This document shows positions 46,588 through 55,894 of a stretch of 64,000 nucleotides of DNA, in pieces. The stretch lies in assembly GCA_016700335.1 (NCBI GenBank), contig CP065014.1, positions 1,959,001 through 2,023,000 on the forward strand, read 5' to 3'. The stretch is from Chlorobiota bacterium. Lineage in GTDB: Bacteria; Bacteroidota; Ignavibacteria; OLB7. A program made the translations under genes and the position numbers. Each line of letters starts with the position of its first letter. Position 1 is the first letter of the stretch. The notes below the pieces were generated by a model. The model saw only the letters and a program-made list of their open reading frames with translations, did not search any database and was not told the origin of the DNA.

Positions 46588-46887
46588 TTATTTAACTTTT
46601 TCAATTACAGCATCTAAAATCCATCTTTTGTTAGCACTTAAAGGTCTAGTTTCAATTATTCTTACAGTATCTCCAATTGAACAAATATTGTTTTCATCAT
46701 GAGCCATAAACTTTTTTGATTGTTTCAAGTATTTATGATACAAAGGATGTTTTACTTTACGTTCTACTCTAACAACAATTGATTTTTGCATTTTATTAGA
46801 TACAACTAATCCCTGCCTAACTTTACGATTAGAACTTATTGACTTTTCTGTTGTAGAGTTTTCTGTTGTGTTTATTATTTCTGACAT
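46588..46887 (-). CDS. rpsQ: Ribosomal protein S17 with N-terminal extension
   Basis: A 99-residue protein. The first ~20 residues (Ser/Thr/Glu/Asn-rich) precede the usual core (RKVRQGLVVSNKMQKSIVV), so it is longer than the ~84-residue E. coli form. An alternative internal start is not obvious, and I keep the upstream ATG. Confidence 0.94.
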   Translation of the reverse strand: MSEIINTTENSTTEKSISSNRKVRQGLVVSNKMQKSIVVRVERKVKHPLYHKYLKQSKKFMAHDENNICSIGDTVRIIETRPLSANKRWILDAVIEKVK

Positions 46888-46916
46888 AATATATTCCTTA
46901 TAATAATTTAAAATAA

Positions 46917-47120
46917 TTATTTCTGTAATTCACGTTCACGTAAAATAGTTTTCATTCTAGCCATATCGCGACGAACTGTACGAATAGTAGCATGACTTTC
47001 AAGTTGACCTAAAGTTTTTTTAAAACTCATTGTAACTAAATCAGTTTCATTTTTTTTAATTTGACTAACTATTTCATTAGTACTTAAATCTCTAATATCT
47101 TTTGATTTTGTCTGTTTCAT
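46917..47120 (-). CDS. rpmC: Ribosomal protein L29
   Basis: A 67-residue exit-tunnel protein. Core text is LSTNEIVSQIKKNETDLVTMSFKK split as usual, ending ILRERELQK. Confidence 0.95.
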   Translation of the reverse strand: MKQTKSKDIRDLSTNEIVSQIKKNETDLVTMSFKKTLGQLESHATIRTVRRDMARMKTILRERELQK

Positions 47121-47143
47121 CTATAATTAGTTAGTAATATAAT

Positions 47144-47560
47144 TTATACTAAATCAACTCTTTTAACAACCTTTGTTCTTATAGGTAACTTATGACTTGC
47201 TAATCTTAAAGCTTCTAATGCAATGTCTGGAGAAACTCCATCAATTTCAAACATTATTCTGCCTGGCTTAACTACTGCTACCCAGAATTCAGGTGATCCT
47301 TTACCGGAACCTTGTCTTGTTTCTGCTGGTTTTTTAGTTATTGGTTTATCTGGAAATATCCTTATCCAAATTTTTCCATCACGTTTCATCTGACGATTTA
47401 TAGCAATACGTGCTGACTCTATTTGTCTACTTGTTATCCATGCATCTTCCATTGCTTTTAAACCATATGATCCAAAAGCTACTGTTGCTCCACGATAAGA
47501 TTTTCCAGATCTTCTCCCACGTTGGGTTTTACGATATTTTACTCTTTTTGGTAAAAGCAT
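47144..47560 (-). CDS. rplP: Ribosomal protein L16
   Basis: A 138-residue large-subunit protein near the A-site. The start is MLLPKRVKYRKTQRG and there is a GKGSPEFWVAVVKPGR motif. Confidence 0.97.
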   Translation of the reverse strand: MLLPKRVKYRKTQRGRRSGKSYRGATVAFGSYGLKAMEDAWITSRQIESARIAINRQMKRDGKIWIRIFPDKPITKKPAETRQGSGKGSPEFWVAVVKPGRIMFEIDGVSPDIALEALRLASHKLPIRTKVVKRVDLV

Positions 47561-47612
47561 TTTTCAAAAATTTTCTAAAATTGAAACTAAATTAATCTAA
47601 GAATTTACACAA

Positions 47613-48251
47613 CTAATCATTCTGATTCCCAATAACTTCTCCTTTACAAATCCAAACTTTAACACCTATAATTCCTTGTTTTGTTAGTGCAGTCGCGTAA
47701 CCGTAATCTATATCTGCTCTTAAAGTATGCAATGGAATTCTACCCTCTTTATAACTATCTGTGCGAGCCATTTCAGCTCCACCTAATCTTCCATTCAAAA
47801 TTATCTTGATCCCTTCAGCACCCATCCTCATTGTTGAAGCAATTGATTGCTTCATTGCACGCCTAAAAGAAATTCTCCCTTCAAGTTGTTGAGATATGTT
47901 TTCTGCAACTAAATAAGCATCAAGTTCAGGTCGTTTAATTTCATGAATTAAAATCTTAACATCTTTTTTGGTAATCTGGTGAAGCTCTTCTTCAAGTTGA
48001 GCTATTTCTTTACCAGATCTACCTATTACAACACCAGGACGAGATGTATGCAGCGTTAAACGCATTTGCTTTGCTGTACGTTCAATAACAACTCTGCTAA
48101 CCCCAGCTTTTTTAAGACGATTCTTAAGGTACTTACGCACCATCATATCTTCAGTTAACTTTTCAGCAAAATTATTTTCATCATACCAATTCGCATCCCA
48201 TGAGCGAATAATTCCTAATCTAAGTCCAATTGGATGTGTCTTTTGTCCCAA
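47613..48251 (-). CDS. rpsC: Ribosomal protein S3
   Basis: A 212-residue mRNA-entry protein with a KH domain (RPGVVIGRSGKEIAQLEEEL) and the C-terminal GRLGGAEMARTDSYKEGRIPLHT. Confidence 0.97.
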   Translation of the reverse strand: MGQKTHPIGLRLGIIRSWDANWYDENNFAEKLTEDMMVRKYLKNRLKKAGVSRVVIERTAKQMRLTLHTSRPGVVIGRSGKEIAQLEEELHQITKKDVKILIHEIKRPELDAYLVAENISQQLEGRISFRRAMKQSIASTMRMGAEGIKIILNGRLGGAEMARTDSYKEGRIPLHTLRADIDYGYATALTKQGIIGVKVWICKGEVIGNQND

Positions 48252-48279
48252 AATATTGTATCAGTTTTTATGTTTAAAT

Positions 48280-48621
48280 TTACTTTGAGCTAACTATTAT
48301 AGTTATATGATTTGAGCGCTTTCTCATTCTGTAAGCTCTACCTTGAGGAGCAGGTAACATTCTTTTCATTGTAATTCCTTGATTTACAAAAGCTTCTTTA
48401 ACATATATTCTATCTGCATCAACTTTACCGTTTTCATCTTTATTCATCAAATTTGAAACTGCAGATCTCAAAGTTCTTTCTGCATCTATTGAAGCGTGAT
48501 TTTGAGTGAATTTCAAAATACTAAGTGCTTCGTTTGCGTTTTTGCCACGTATCAAATCAATAACTAATCTCATTTTTCTTGGAGATGATCTGATATTTCT
48601 TGTTAATGCTTTAGCCTCCAT
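48280..48621 (-). CDS. rplV: Ribosomal protein L22
   Basis: A 113-residue protein whose hairpin lines the exit tunnel. It reads NIRSSPRKMRLVIDLIRGK near the start and RMLPAPQGRAYRMRKRSNHI in the loop. Confidence 0.96.
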   Translation of the reverse strand: MEAKALTRNIRSSPRKMRLVIDLIRGKNANEALSILKFTQNHASIDAERTLRSAVSNLMNKDENGKVDADRIYVKEAFVNQGITMKRMLPAPQGRAYRMRKRSNHITIIVSSK

Positions 48622-48687
48622 TTATTTATACGATGTTCTTTACTTTATTACTATTTAAATTTATTAATTTTACAAGTTCAATAAAAA

Positions 48688-48954
48688 CTATCTCTTATTT
48701 CCTGAATGACTTCTAAAAGATCTTGTTGGAGCAAACTCCCCTAATTTATGACCAATCATACCATCAGATACGAAAACTGGTATGAATTTATTTCCATTAT
48801 GTACTGCAAAAGTATGACCTATAAAATCAGGAGTTATAGTACAAGCTCTAGCCCATGTTTTTAAAACTTTTTTTTGGTTTTGAGCATTTAACTCAGTAAT
48901 TTTCTTTGCAATGTTATGATCTATATAAGGACCTTTTTTAAGCGATCTAGCCAT
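48688..48954 (-). CDS. rpsS: Ribosomal protein S19
   Basis: An 88-residue small-subunit head protein. MARSLKKGPYIDHNIAKK and SDGMIGHKLGEFAPTRSFRSH are diagnostic. Confidence 0.97.
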   Translation of the reverse strand: MARSLKKGPYIDHNIAKKITELNAQNQKKVLKTWARACTITPDFIGHTFAVHNGNKFIPVFVSDGMIGHKLGEFAPTRSFRSHSGNKR

Positions 48955-48988
48955 GTATAATTAATAGATAAAATTATTCTAAAATGTA

Positions 48989-49831
48989 TTATTTATTTGC
49001 GTGCCTACTCTTAACTATATACTTATTGTTAAGATTTTTCTTCTTTCTTGTTTTCTGACCCTTTGCATACAATCCCCAAGGAGACCGAGGATGCTGACGT
49101 CCACCTCCAGATTTAGAAGCTCCTTCACCACCTCCCATCGGGTGATCTATTGGATTCATTGCCATACCTCTAGTTTGTGGTCTAACACCTTTCCATCTTG
49201 TTCTACCTGCTTTTCCCCATGATATATTTTCGTGATCACCATTACTAACCTCTCCAATACATGCATAACAATTGTCACGAATTAATCTTGTTTCCCCAGA
49301 AGGTAATCTTAATTGAGTAAAACCAGCATCTCTTGAAGCTACTTGAGCTGAGGAACCTGCAGATCTACACATTTGAGCTCCCTTACCAGGTTTAATCTCT
49401 ATATTATGAACAAAAGTCCCTAATGGAATTTTTCCAACTAAACAAGCATTTCCTACTTCAAATTCCACATCTGGTCCTGCAACAATTTTAGTCCCTACTT
49501 TCAAGCCTTCAGGAGCTATAATATATCTTTTTTCATCATCTGTATATTGAACTAAAGCAATACGAGCTGTACGATTTGGATCATATTCTATTGTTAAAAC
49601 AACTGCTTCAACTCCAATTTTATTTCTTTTGAAATCAATTACTCGATATCTTCTTTTGTGTCCTCCACCACGATGACGTGAAGTTATTCTACCTGTATTA
49701 TTTCTTCCTCCATGCTTTTTAATCGGTTCAAGCAAAGACTTTTCAGGTTTTGAAGCAGTAATTTCCTCAAAAGTTGAAGTTGCGTAATACCTTCTAGCAG
49801 GTGTATATGGTTTTGAAAAACGGATTCCCAT
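48989..49831 (-). CDS. rplB: Ribosomal protein L2
   Basis: A 280-residue peptidyl-transferase-centre protein with AMNPIDHPMGGGEG, where the first His (E. coli His229 equivalent) is kept and the second is Met. Confidence 0.97.
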   Translation of the reverse strand: MGIRFSKPYTPARRYYATSTFEEITASKPEKSLLEPIKKHGGRNNTGRITSRHRGGGHKRRYRVIDFKRNKIGVEAVVLTIEYDPNRTARIALVQYTDDEKRYIIAPEGLKVGTKIVAGPDVEFEVGNACLVGKIPLGTFVHNIEIKPGKGAQMCRSAGSSAQVASRDAGFTQLRLPSGETRLIRDNCYACIGEVSNGDHENISWGKAGRTRWKGVRPQTRGMAMNPIDHPMGGGEGASKSGGGRQHPRSPWGLYAKGQKTRKKKNLNNKYIVKSRHANK

Positions 49832-49869
49832 TATTTTATCCTAAATCAGCTTGTTAGTTTACTTATTAT

Positions 49870-50163
49870 TTAAACACTTTCACCTAAAATATCCAAAGTT
49901 TGACCCTTTGCAACAGTAATAATTGCTTTTTTTCTCCAATTAGTTTTACCTGAAATGACACCTGCTTTTGTAAAAATAGATTTCTTTTTTGGTTTAACTG
50001 TAATTGTATTAACTGATTCCACTTTAACGTTATACATCTCTTCGATAGCCTTTTTAATCTCAATCTTATTTGCAGATGGAACTACTTCAAAAGTATATTT
50101 CCCCATCCCATTTAATTTTGTATTTTTTTCAGACAATATTGGTCTTTTTAATACTTTTCTCAT
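49870..50163 (-). CDS. rplW: Ribosomal protein L23
   Basis: A 97-residue exit-site protein that is a docking point for trigger factor and SRP. MRKVLKRPILSEKNTK and KIEIKKAIEEMYNVKVESVNT are typical. Confidence 0.96.
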   Translation of the reverse strand: MRKVLKRPILSEKNTKLNGMGKYTFEVVPSANKIEIKKAIEEMYNVKVESVNTITVKPKKKSIFTKAGVISGKTNWRKKAIITVAKGQTLDILGESV

Positions 50164-50182
50164 CGTTATAATATTTCTGAAT

Positions 50183-50806
50183 TTATGAAAGTTGTTGTTT
50201 CAAAGTATCAATTGCACTTTGCTCTATCACTAAAATTTGATTATTTAGTAACTCATATGTAGAGGCGTTACCTGCTTCAGTAATAAGACATTTAGGAACG
50301 TTTCTTCCTGAATAATATACATTTTCTGAAGTTTTAGATACTAATATCAGCGATTTTTTTCCTGCAGGATTAATAGCTTTTAAAAAATTAGCAAAATTCT
50401 TTGTTTTCTTCTCCTGAAAATTAAGGTCTTGAATTACGATAATTTCATTACTTTTTACCTTTAATGCTAATGCAGATCTGCGAGCAAGTTGACGCATTTT
50501 TTTTGGCATATCTTGACGATAATCTCTTGGCTTAGGACCATGTATATTACCACCACCTACCCAAACACCAGAACGATTAGATCCAGCTCTAGCTCCTCCA
50601 CGACCTTTTTGCTTCCATGGTTTTCTACCACCACCACGAACTTCCCAACGAGCTTTTACTTTACTAGTTCCTTGTCTTTGATTAGCTAAATACATCTTTA
50701 CTGCTTGGTGCATTACTGCTGTATTTGGTTCAATACCGAAAACTTCTTCTGGTAAATCAATTGAACCTACTACTTTACCAACTATATCTAAAATATTTGT
50801 ATTCAT
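50183..50806 (-). CDS. rplD: Ribosomal protein L4
   Basis: A 207-residue protein with a basic loop inserted into the exit tunnel (RGGGRKPWKQKGRGGARAGS). In E. coli L4 represses the S10 operon by binding its leader; whether the leader here has an L4 site is unknown. Confidence 0.96.
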   Translation of the reverse strand: MNTNILDIVGKVVGSIDLPEEVFGIEPNTAVMHQAVKMYLANQRQGTSKVKARWEVRGGGRKPWKQKGRGGARAGSNRSGVWVGGGNIHGPKPRDYRQDMPKKMRQLARRSALALKVKSNEIIVIQDLNFQEKKTKNFANFLKAINPAGKKSLILVSKTSENVYYSGRNVPKCLITEAGNASTYELLNNQILVIEQSAIDTLKQQLS

Positions 50807-50834
50807 CTCTTAATTTATTAATTCTTAACTTAAT

Positions 50835-51461
50835 TTAACTCTTGCGCACTTCAACATATGCTTGAGGTGCTCCTGGAATTGATCCTTTAATTACTAAAAT
50901 ATTTTTATCAGAAAGTAACTCAACAACTTCTAGATTACGAACTGTTGTCTTCTTACCACCCATTCTTCCTGCCATTCTAGTTCCTGGAAATACTCTTGAA
51001 GGATAACTTGATCCTCCAATTGAACCTGGATGACGTTGTCTATCTGATTGACCGTGAGTTTGCATACCTACACCCCTAAAATGGTGACGTTTCATAACAC
51101 CTTGAAAACCTCTACCTTTACTATCGCATGTAATATGTACTTTTTCTCCCTTAGAGAAAATGTCACCGACATTTATTACATCGCCTGTTTTGTATGAAGA
51201 AATATCAAAAGATCTAACCTCTTTAATTAAATTAGCTAATCCATCTCCTGATTTACTTGCGTGTCCTATATCTGCCTTTGTAGCTCGACTCTCTTTTTTA
51301 GTACCAAAACCTAATTGCAATGCTTCATAACCATCGTTAGCAATTGTTTTCACCTGCATTACTTTACATGGACCCAATTCTATTAATGTACAAGGTATGT
51401 AAACACCTTGTTCACTATATATACCGGTCATCCCTATTTTTTTTCCTATTAGTGCAGACAT
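50835..51461 (-). CDS. rplC: Ribosomal protein L3
   Basis: A 208-residue large-subunit assembly protein. It opens SALIGKKIGMTGIY and has the GMQTHGQSDRQRHPG loop near the peptidyl-transferase centre. Confidence 0.97.
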   Translation of the reverse strand: MSALIGKKIGMTGIYSEQGVYIPCTLIELGPCKVMQVKTIANDGYEALQLGFGTKKESRATKADIGHASKSGDGLANLIKEVRSFDISSYKTGDVINVGDIFSKGEKVHITCDSKGRGFQGVMKRHHFRGVGMQTHGQSDRQRHPGSIGGSSYPSRVFPGTRMAGRMGGKKTTVRNLEVVELLSDKNILVIKGSIPGAPQAYVEVRKS

Positions 51462-51516
51462 TATTTATTTATTTTATTTAAACTTTTTTAATTAAAACCT
51501 TTTCTAATTAAAATTA

Positions 51517-51825
51517 TTACACTTTAATTTCAACTTCAACTCCAGCAGGTAATTCTAATTTCATTAGAGAATCAATTGTTTTTGGAGTAGAATTTAAGAT
51601 ATCAATCAATCTTTTGTGAGACCTCTGTTCAAACTGTTCACGAGATTTTTTATCAACATGAGGCGATCTGTTTACTGTATAAATCGCTTTCTTCGTTGGT
51701 AATGGAATTGGTCCAGATACAACTGCACCAGTTTGTTTTACAGTTTTAATTATTTTTTCAGCTGATTTGTCAATCAAGTTATGATCATAAGATTTTAACT
51801 TGATTCTGATTGTTTGTGTACTCAA
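51517..51825 (-). CDS. rpsJ: Ribosomal protein S10 (TTG start), first gene of the ribosomal supercluster
   Basis: A 102-residue protein of the small-subunit head, also NusB-binding in antitermination. It reads IRIKLKSYDHNLIDKSAEKI, and no ATG precedes the start in frame, so TTG at 51825 is taken. A TTG start for a highly made protein is unusual and may point to control at the leader. It follows the intergenic region with the structured block and heads the whole cluster down to rplQ. Confidence 0.95.
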   Translation of the reverse strand: MSTQTIRIKLKSYDHNLIDKSAEKIIKTVKQTGAVVSGPIPLPTKKAIYTVNRSPHVDKKSREQFEQRSHKRLIDILNSTPKTIDSLMKLELPAGVEVEIKV

Positions 51826-52239
51826 TTTGATGATTCTTATATATTTTCAATTAACTACTGAATAAACAGAAGTATTATAAAACAGAAACTAATAAAATTT
51901 AATTTTGATATTCTGAATAATTTCTTTTTGCTTCGCAGTTCTATTAAGCTTTGATAAAACAATGTAGCATTTTATCTAAAAAGAATAAAATTGATTTCAA
52001 CGAGTTTACTAACTTTACACTGCGCTCTTGTCATTTCGCGTTCTCTATTTATATAGGTCGGATAGAGCTGCCGAGAAGACTTTGAAACCAAAAAAGGAAA
52101 ACCTAAATTTCAGAGCCGCGAATATATGAATAAGAATTTAATTAGAAAAACTTTTTTTAAATATAATTCTATTTTTTTTTTACAATTTTAAAAATTAATA
52201 ATTTATCATAACTTGCGAATTATTATTAAACACTTTTTT
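51826..52239. other. Intergenic region between rpsJ and the M16 gene, with foldable segments
   Basis: About 414 bp between divergent genes. Besides the larger imperfect stem at 52035-52122 (separate entry), there is a 7-bp hairpin GATAAAA / TTTTATC (51953-51959 with 51970-51976), on the rpsJ side. The rest is AT-rich. There is no clear TAnnTTTG box on either side. This is the presumed leader of the S10 cluster. Confidence 0.55.
52035..52122. ncRNA. Candidate structured RNA or leader element, function unknown
   Basis: The segment is noticeably more GC-rich than its surroundings. The two ends pair in an imperfect long stem: TTCGCG (52035-52040) with CGCGAA (52117-52122), CTCT (52043-52046) with AGAG (52112-52115), ATTT (52047-52050) with AAAT (52105-52108), AGGT (52055-52058) with ACCT (52101-52104). 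The central loop has a further CGG/CCG pair (52059-52061 with 52071-52073). It can fold on either strand. On the minus strand it would lie in the rpsJ leader and could be a ribosomal-protein autoregulation site; on the plus strand it would precede the M16 gene. No known RNA family was recognised. Confidence 0.4.
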
Positions 52240-54330
52240 ATGAAAATCAGAAAATTATTCTTTGTAATAATTGTTGTATTTCTTTATCCTTTAAATCAGT
52301 ATTCTCAACAGTTGGATATAAATAAACCTCCAGTTCCAGAAACCAATTCTAATTATATATACCCTTCATATGTTGAATATAATTTAAGAAATGGTTTAAA
52401 AGTATTTTTTATAAAAACGGACAAACCGTTAGCAACTATTAATGTAATGGTCAATGGTGGGAAATTGTCTGAAGAACTTGTTGGTACATCTGAGGTTTTA
52501 GTAAATCTAATTTTATTAGGATCTAAAAATAATTCTTCTACAAAATTTCAAAATGAAATTGATTTTAATGCTATTGATTTAAAAGCTCAAGTAACCGATG
52601 ATGCATTTATATTTAATGCAAAATCCTTAAATAGAAATTTTAGAAAATTATTATCCCTTGTTTCAGAGTCAATTTCTAAACCTGCTTTCAATATTAAAAT
52701 TTTTGAAGAGTATAAGAAGTATTACTCATCATTATTAATTACAAATACAGCAGATGCTGATTACTTATCCAAAATTGGAACAAATAAATTATTATTTGGT
52801 GAAACAAATCTTGGCAATATACTTTCTCCTGAACTAATTGATTATATGCAGATTGATGATGTTAATAAACTATATGAAGAAAATTTTTCATCTAAAAACT
52901 CTTCAATTGCTATTACTGGTAATTTTAATAAAGATCAATTATTAAAAGATTTAGAAGCAACCTTTGGAAATTGGAAAGTTGGTGAAAAAGTACTTTATGA
53001 CAGACCAAGTTTTCCTGAATTTAAAGGGGGTGAAATTTTAATAATTGACAAACCAAATTCTGTTCAAAGTACCATTAAAGCTATTGGTTCTGGATTTAAA
53101 TTTGACGATTCTTTGCGGATTAAATCAATTCTTTTAAATAATATAATTGGTGGTGTGAGTTTAAATAGCAGGCTTTCAAAAAACTTACGTGAAAAAAATG
53201 GTTATACTTATACTCCAACTTCTGAATTTTCAACAAATAGATTTACTAGTAACTTTATTACAAACGCTGAAGTAAGTAATATCCATACAGCTGATTGTAT
53301 TAAAGAAATGCTATTTGAGTTTAATAAAATTCAGTTTGATTCATTATCAAAAGAAGAACTTAGCAGATTCATTAATTCAACTATTGGGAATTTTTATATA
53401 ACATTAAAAAAGCCTGAAGAATACATCTCATTACTTCAGTCTTCATTCTTTTATAACATTCCAAAGGAATTTTATGCAAATTATATTGATATTATAAAGA
53501 GTATTACTTCTAATGATATTATTCAAGTTGCAAGAGATATTTTTAGAATGAATGCTGTATCTTTTGTCGTTGTTGGGAAATCGTCTGAGATAATACCTCA
53601 ATTAGAAAACATAACTCAAAAGATATCTGTATATGATAAAAATTTATTGCCTATTAAAGTAGGTCCAAGATCTGAATCAAATTCAATTGCTAGGGACATT
53701 TGGTTTAAAATGTTAGATTCACTTGGAGGGGTTGACAAACTACATAGAATAAAATCTTTGAAAACTTCAGGAAATTTAATTTATAGTTCAAATATGATGT
53801 CTCATCCTTTAAAAGGTGAATATGTAAAAATTCAAACTATTCCATTTAAACAATATGAATTAATAGATTTAAAATTGTTTAGAATTGAATCTTTTTTAAA
53901 TGAGAATGGAGGCTTTAAAGGAGAAGTAGGAAATATTACACCACTCACAAATGGGGAATCTAATATTTCTAAAACAATTGAACAGATTATTCCTGAAGCC
54001 TATTTATTAAATAATGATGCTCAATTAGAGTTTATTGGAAAAGTAAAAGTTGGAAAGAATAAAGAGAATTTTATTATTGATTTAAACTACCCTCGAATAG
54101 ATATAGTTATAAGGTATGTTATTGATTCTGAAACATTTTTACCAATTTCTAAGACAATTAATGATAGCATTAAAACGAAATTTGATGATTGGAAATATTT
54201 ACCGATACTAGGTATTAAACTCCCCCATTCTATTGAAATTAATCAATCTAAACTTGTTAAAATGAATATTTTTGACATTAGGTATGAAGCAAATATAGAC
54301 TTAGATGAAAGAATCTTTTATCCAAAGTAA
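52240..54330 (+). CDS. M16-family protein lacking the zinc motif, fused to a C-terminal beta domain
   Basis: A 696-residue exported protein (signal peptide ending near QYSQ). I choose the ATG at 52240; a TTG 27 bp upstream is possible. The first ~450 residues are two M16-peptidase-like halves. The expected HxxEH is replaced (GTSEVLVNLILL: Glu85, Val88, Asn89 at the His, Glu, His positions), so it cannot bind catalytic zinc. The second half keeps the Arg/Tyr pair segment NLREKNGYTYTP of the non-catalytic partner subunit of bacterial M16B heterodimers. Residues ~470-696 form a beta-rich domain resembling outer-membrane lipoprotein-sorting-like modules (GGVDKLHRIKSLKTSGNLIY). An active partner is not in the window. 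Confidence 0.75.
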   Translation: MKIRKLFFVIIVVFLYPLNQYSQQLDINKPPVPETNSNYIYPSYVEYNLRNGLKVFFIKTDKPLATINVMVNGGKLSEELVGTSEVLVNLILLGSKNNSSTKFQNEIDFNAIDLKAQVTDDAFIFNAKSLNRNFRKLLSLVSESISKPAFNIKIFEEYKKYYSSLLITNTADADYLSKIGTNKLLFGETNLGNILSPELIDYMQIDDVNKLYEENFSSKNSSIAITGNFNKDQLLKDLEATFGNWKVGEKVLYDRPSFPEFKGGEILIIDKPNSVQSTIKAIGSGFKFDDSLRIKSILLNNIIGGVSLNSRLSKNLREKNGYTYTPTSEFSTNRFTSNFITNAEVSNIHTADCIKEMLFEFNKIQFDSLSKEELSRFINSTIGNFYITLKKPEEYISLLQSSFFYNIPKEFYANYIDIIKSITSNDIIQVARDIFRMNAVSFVVVGKSSEIIPQLENITQKISVYDKNLLPIKVGPRSESNSIARDIWFKMLDSLGGVDKLHRIKSLKTSGNLIYSSNMMSHPLKGEYVKIQTIPFKQYELIDLKLFRIESFLNENGGFKGEVGNITPLTNGESNISKTIEQIIPEAYLLNNDAQLEFIGKVKVGKNKENFIIDLNYPRIDIVIRYVIDSETFLPISKTINDSIKTKFDDWKYLPILGIKLPHSIEINQSKLVKMNIFDIRYEANIDLDERIFYPK

Positions 54331-54332
54331 TT

Positions 54333-54358
54333 TTGATTTTTATCAATAATTTTTTTTT
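54333..54358 (+). terminator. Weak hairpin after the M16 gene
   Basis: A short TTGAT / ATCAA stem (54333-54337 with 54342-54346) followed shortly by a nine-T run (54350-54358). The stem is short, but the T-run is long. Confidence 0.35.
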
Positions 54359-54423
54359 AATATATTATCATCTTATTAACTTAAAGTTGTAGTTTTAAAA
54401 AAGATAAAATCAAAACTTAAAAA

Positions 54424-55791
54424 ATGAAATCATTTAAAATTTTAACAGTTATAATTCTTTGTTTGAATTACTGCATTTCTATTGCTCAAACAGATACAAA
54501 TAGAAACCTGAAATTAAACCCCTCAATTTCAAAAATATATATTCTCGAAATAAAGAATGAAGTTGATTTAGCAATGTCAATGTATGTTAAAAGGGGAATT
54601 TTAGAGGCTGAAAATAATAATGCAAATGGAATACTACTTCATATAAATACATTTGGCGGAAGGTTAGATGCTGCAACCGATATTAAAGATGCATTGTTAA
54701 ACACTAAGATAAATGTTTATTCTTTTGTTGATAAAAGAGCCATAAGTGCTGGTTCACTTATTTGCCTGACTGCAAAAAAAATTGCTATGTCACAAGGATC
54801 TTCAATTGGAGCTGCAACCCCAGTACTTGGTGATGGAGTTAAAGCCTCAGAAAAAGTAGTTAGCTACATGAGGGGAGAAATGAGGTCAACTGCACAAAAG
54901 AATAATAGAAACCCAATTATTGCTGAGGCAATGGTTGATGAAAATATTAGTTTGAATGATTCTTTAAAAAAAGTTGGACAACTTTTAACATTAACCACAG
55001 ATGAAGCAGTTGGTGTTGGTTATTGCGATACAGTTGCAATTGATATAATCGATGCATTAAATAAATTTGGTGTTAATAATTCAGTTTTAGTTAAAGTTGA
55101 TTCTAGTTGGGATGAAACTTTAATTAGAATAGTAACTAAGCCATTTGTAAATTCTTTATTAATTATGCTTGGTTTAGGTGGACTTTTTTATGGTATAAAA
55201 ACTGGACACTTTGGTGTTATAGCAGCAGTAGGGTTTTTATCATTAGCTCTATTTTTTGGGGCTCAATATATTGTTAAACTTACAAATGTTATTGAAATTG
55301 CTATGTTTGTTGTTGGTGTATTATTGCTCATACTAGAAATTTTTATTATTCCAGGTGTTGGTGTAACTGGCTTTGCAGGTGTTTTACTGGTTATATCCTC
55401 AATATTTTTAGCTATGTTAGGGTCTTTTAATTTGGTTGATTCTAATACTTTAAAGGGTCCTATTTATAGTCTTGCAGGTGGATTTGTTGGATTTTCTATT
55501 ATAATATATTTTATAATAAAGTATATGCCAACTTCAAAAGCATTTGGAATGTTAACATTGCAAACTGTACAAAGTTCTAAAGATGGATTTTTAGCTGTTG
55601 AAGACTTTAAAAGCATGATTGGTAAGTCTGGCATTGTAATTTCTACACTTCGTCCTGCTGGTGTTGCTATGTTTGATTCTAAAAAATATGATGTAGTTTC
55701 TGAAGGAGATTTTATCAACAAAAAGGAGAAAGTTGAAATAATTCAAATTGAAGGTAGAAGGATTGTTGTTAGAAAAAATATTCCTTTTTAA
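54424..55791 (+). CDS. NfeD-family membrane serine protease (ClpP-like domain)
   Basis: A 455-residue protein of the long NfeD (nodulation efficiency/STOPP) family. After a signal-like N-terminus comes a ClpP-class domain with HINTFGGRLDAATDI and the catalytic Ser111 in ISAGSLICL, then GSSIGAATPV. Several membrane helices follow (about 240-370), and the C-terminal OB-like NfeD domain (GKSGIVISTLRPAGVAMF) ends the protein. It likely cleaves membrane partner proteins such as stomatin-like ones. No stomatin gene is adjacent. Confidence 0.83.
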   Translation: MKSFKILTVIILCLNYCISIAQTDTNRNLKLNPSISKIYILEIKNEVDLAMSMYVKRGILEAENNNANGILLHINTFGGRLDAATDIKDALLNTKINVYSFVDKRAISAGSLICLTAKKIAMSQGSSIGAATPVLGDGVKASEKVVSYMRGEMRSTAQKNNRNPIIAEAMVDENISLNDSLKKVGQLLTLTTDEAVGVGYCDTVAIDIIDALNKFGVNNSVLVKVDSSWDETLIRIVTKPFVNSLLIMLGLGGLFYGIKTGHFGVIAAVGFLSLALFFGAQYIVKLTNVIEIAMFVVGVLLLILEIFIIPGVGVTGFAGVLLVISSIFLAMLGSFNLVDSNTLKGPIYSLAGGFVGFSIIIYFIIKYMPTSKAFGMLTLQTVQSSKDGFLAVEDFKSMIGKSGIVISTLRPAGVAMFDSKKYDVVSEGDFINKKEKVEIIQIEGRRIVVRKNIPF

Positions 55792-55894
55792 TTTGACATA
55801 TCAGCCTAATAAAATTAACTATTAAAAAATATTCGAGAAATTTTCAACTTTTTCAAACAAAGTAAAGATTTTTATCTGATTTAAATAATATTCA

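Noticed and set aside
52059..52095. tRNA-like text GGTCGGATAGAGCTGCC
   Set aside because: It resembles a tRNA D-arm, but there is no matching acceptor, anticodon or T-arm sequence (GTTCRA) at the right distance on either strand.
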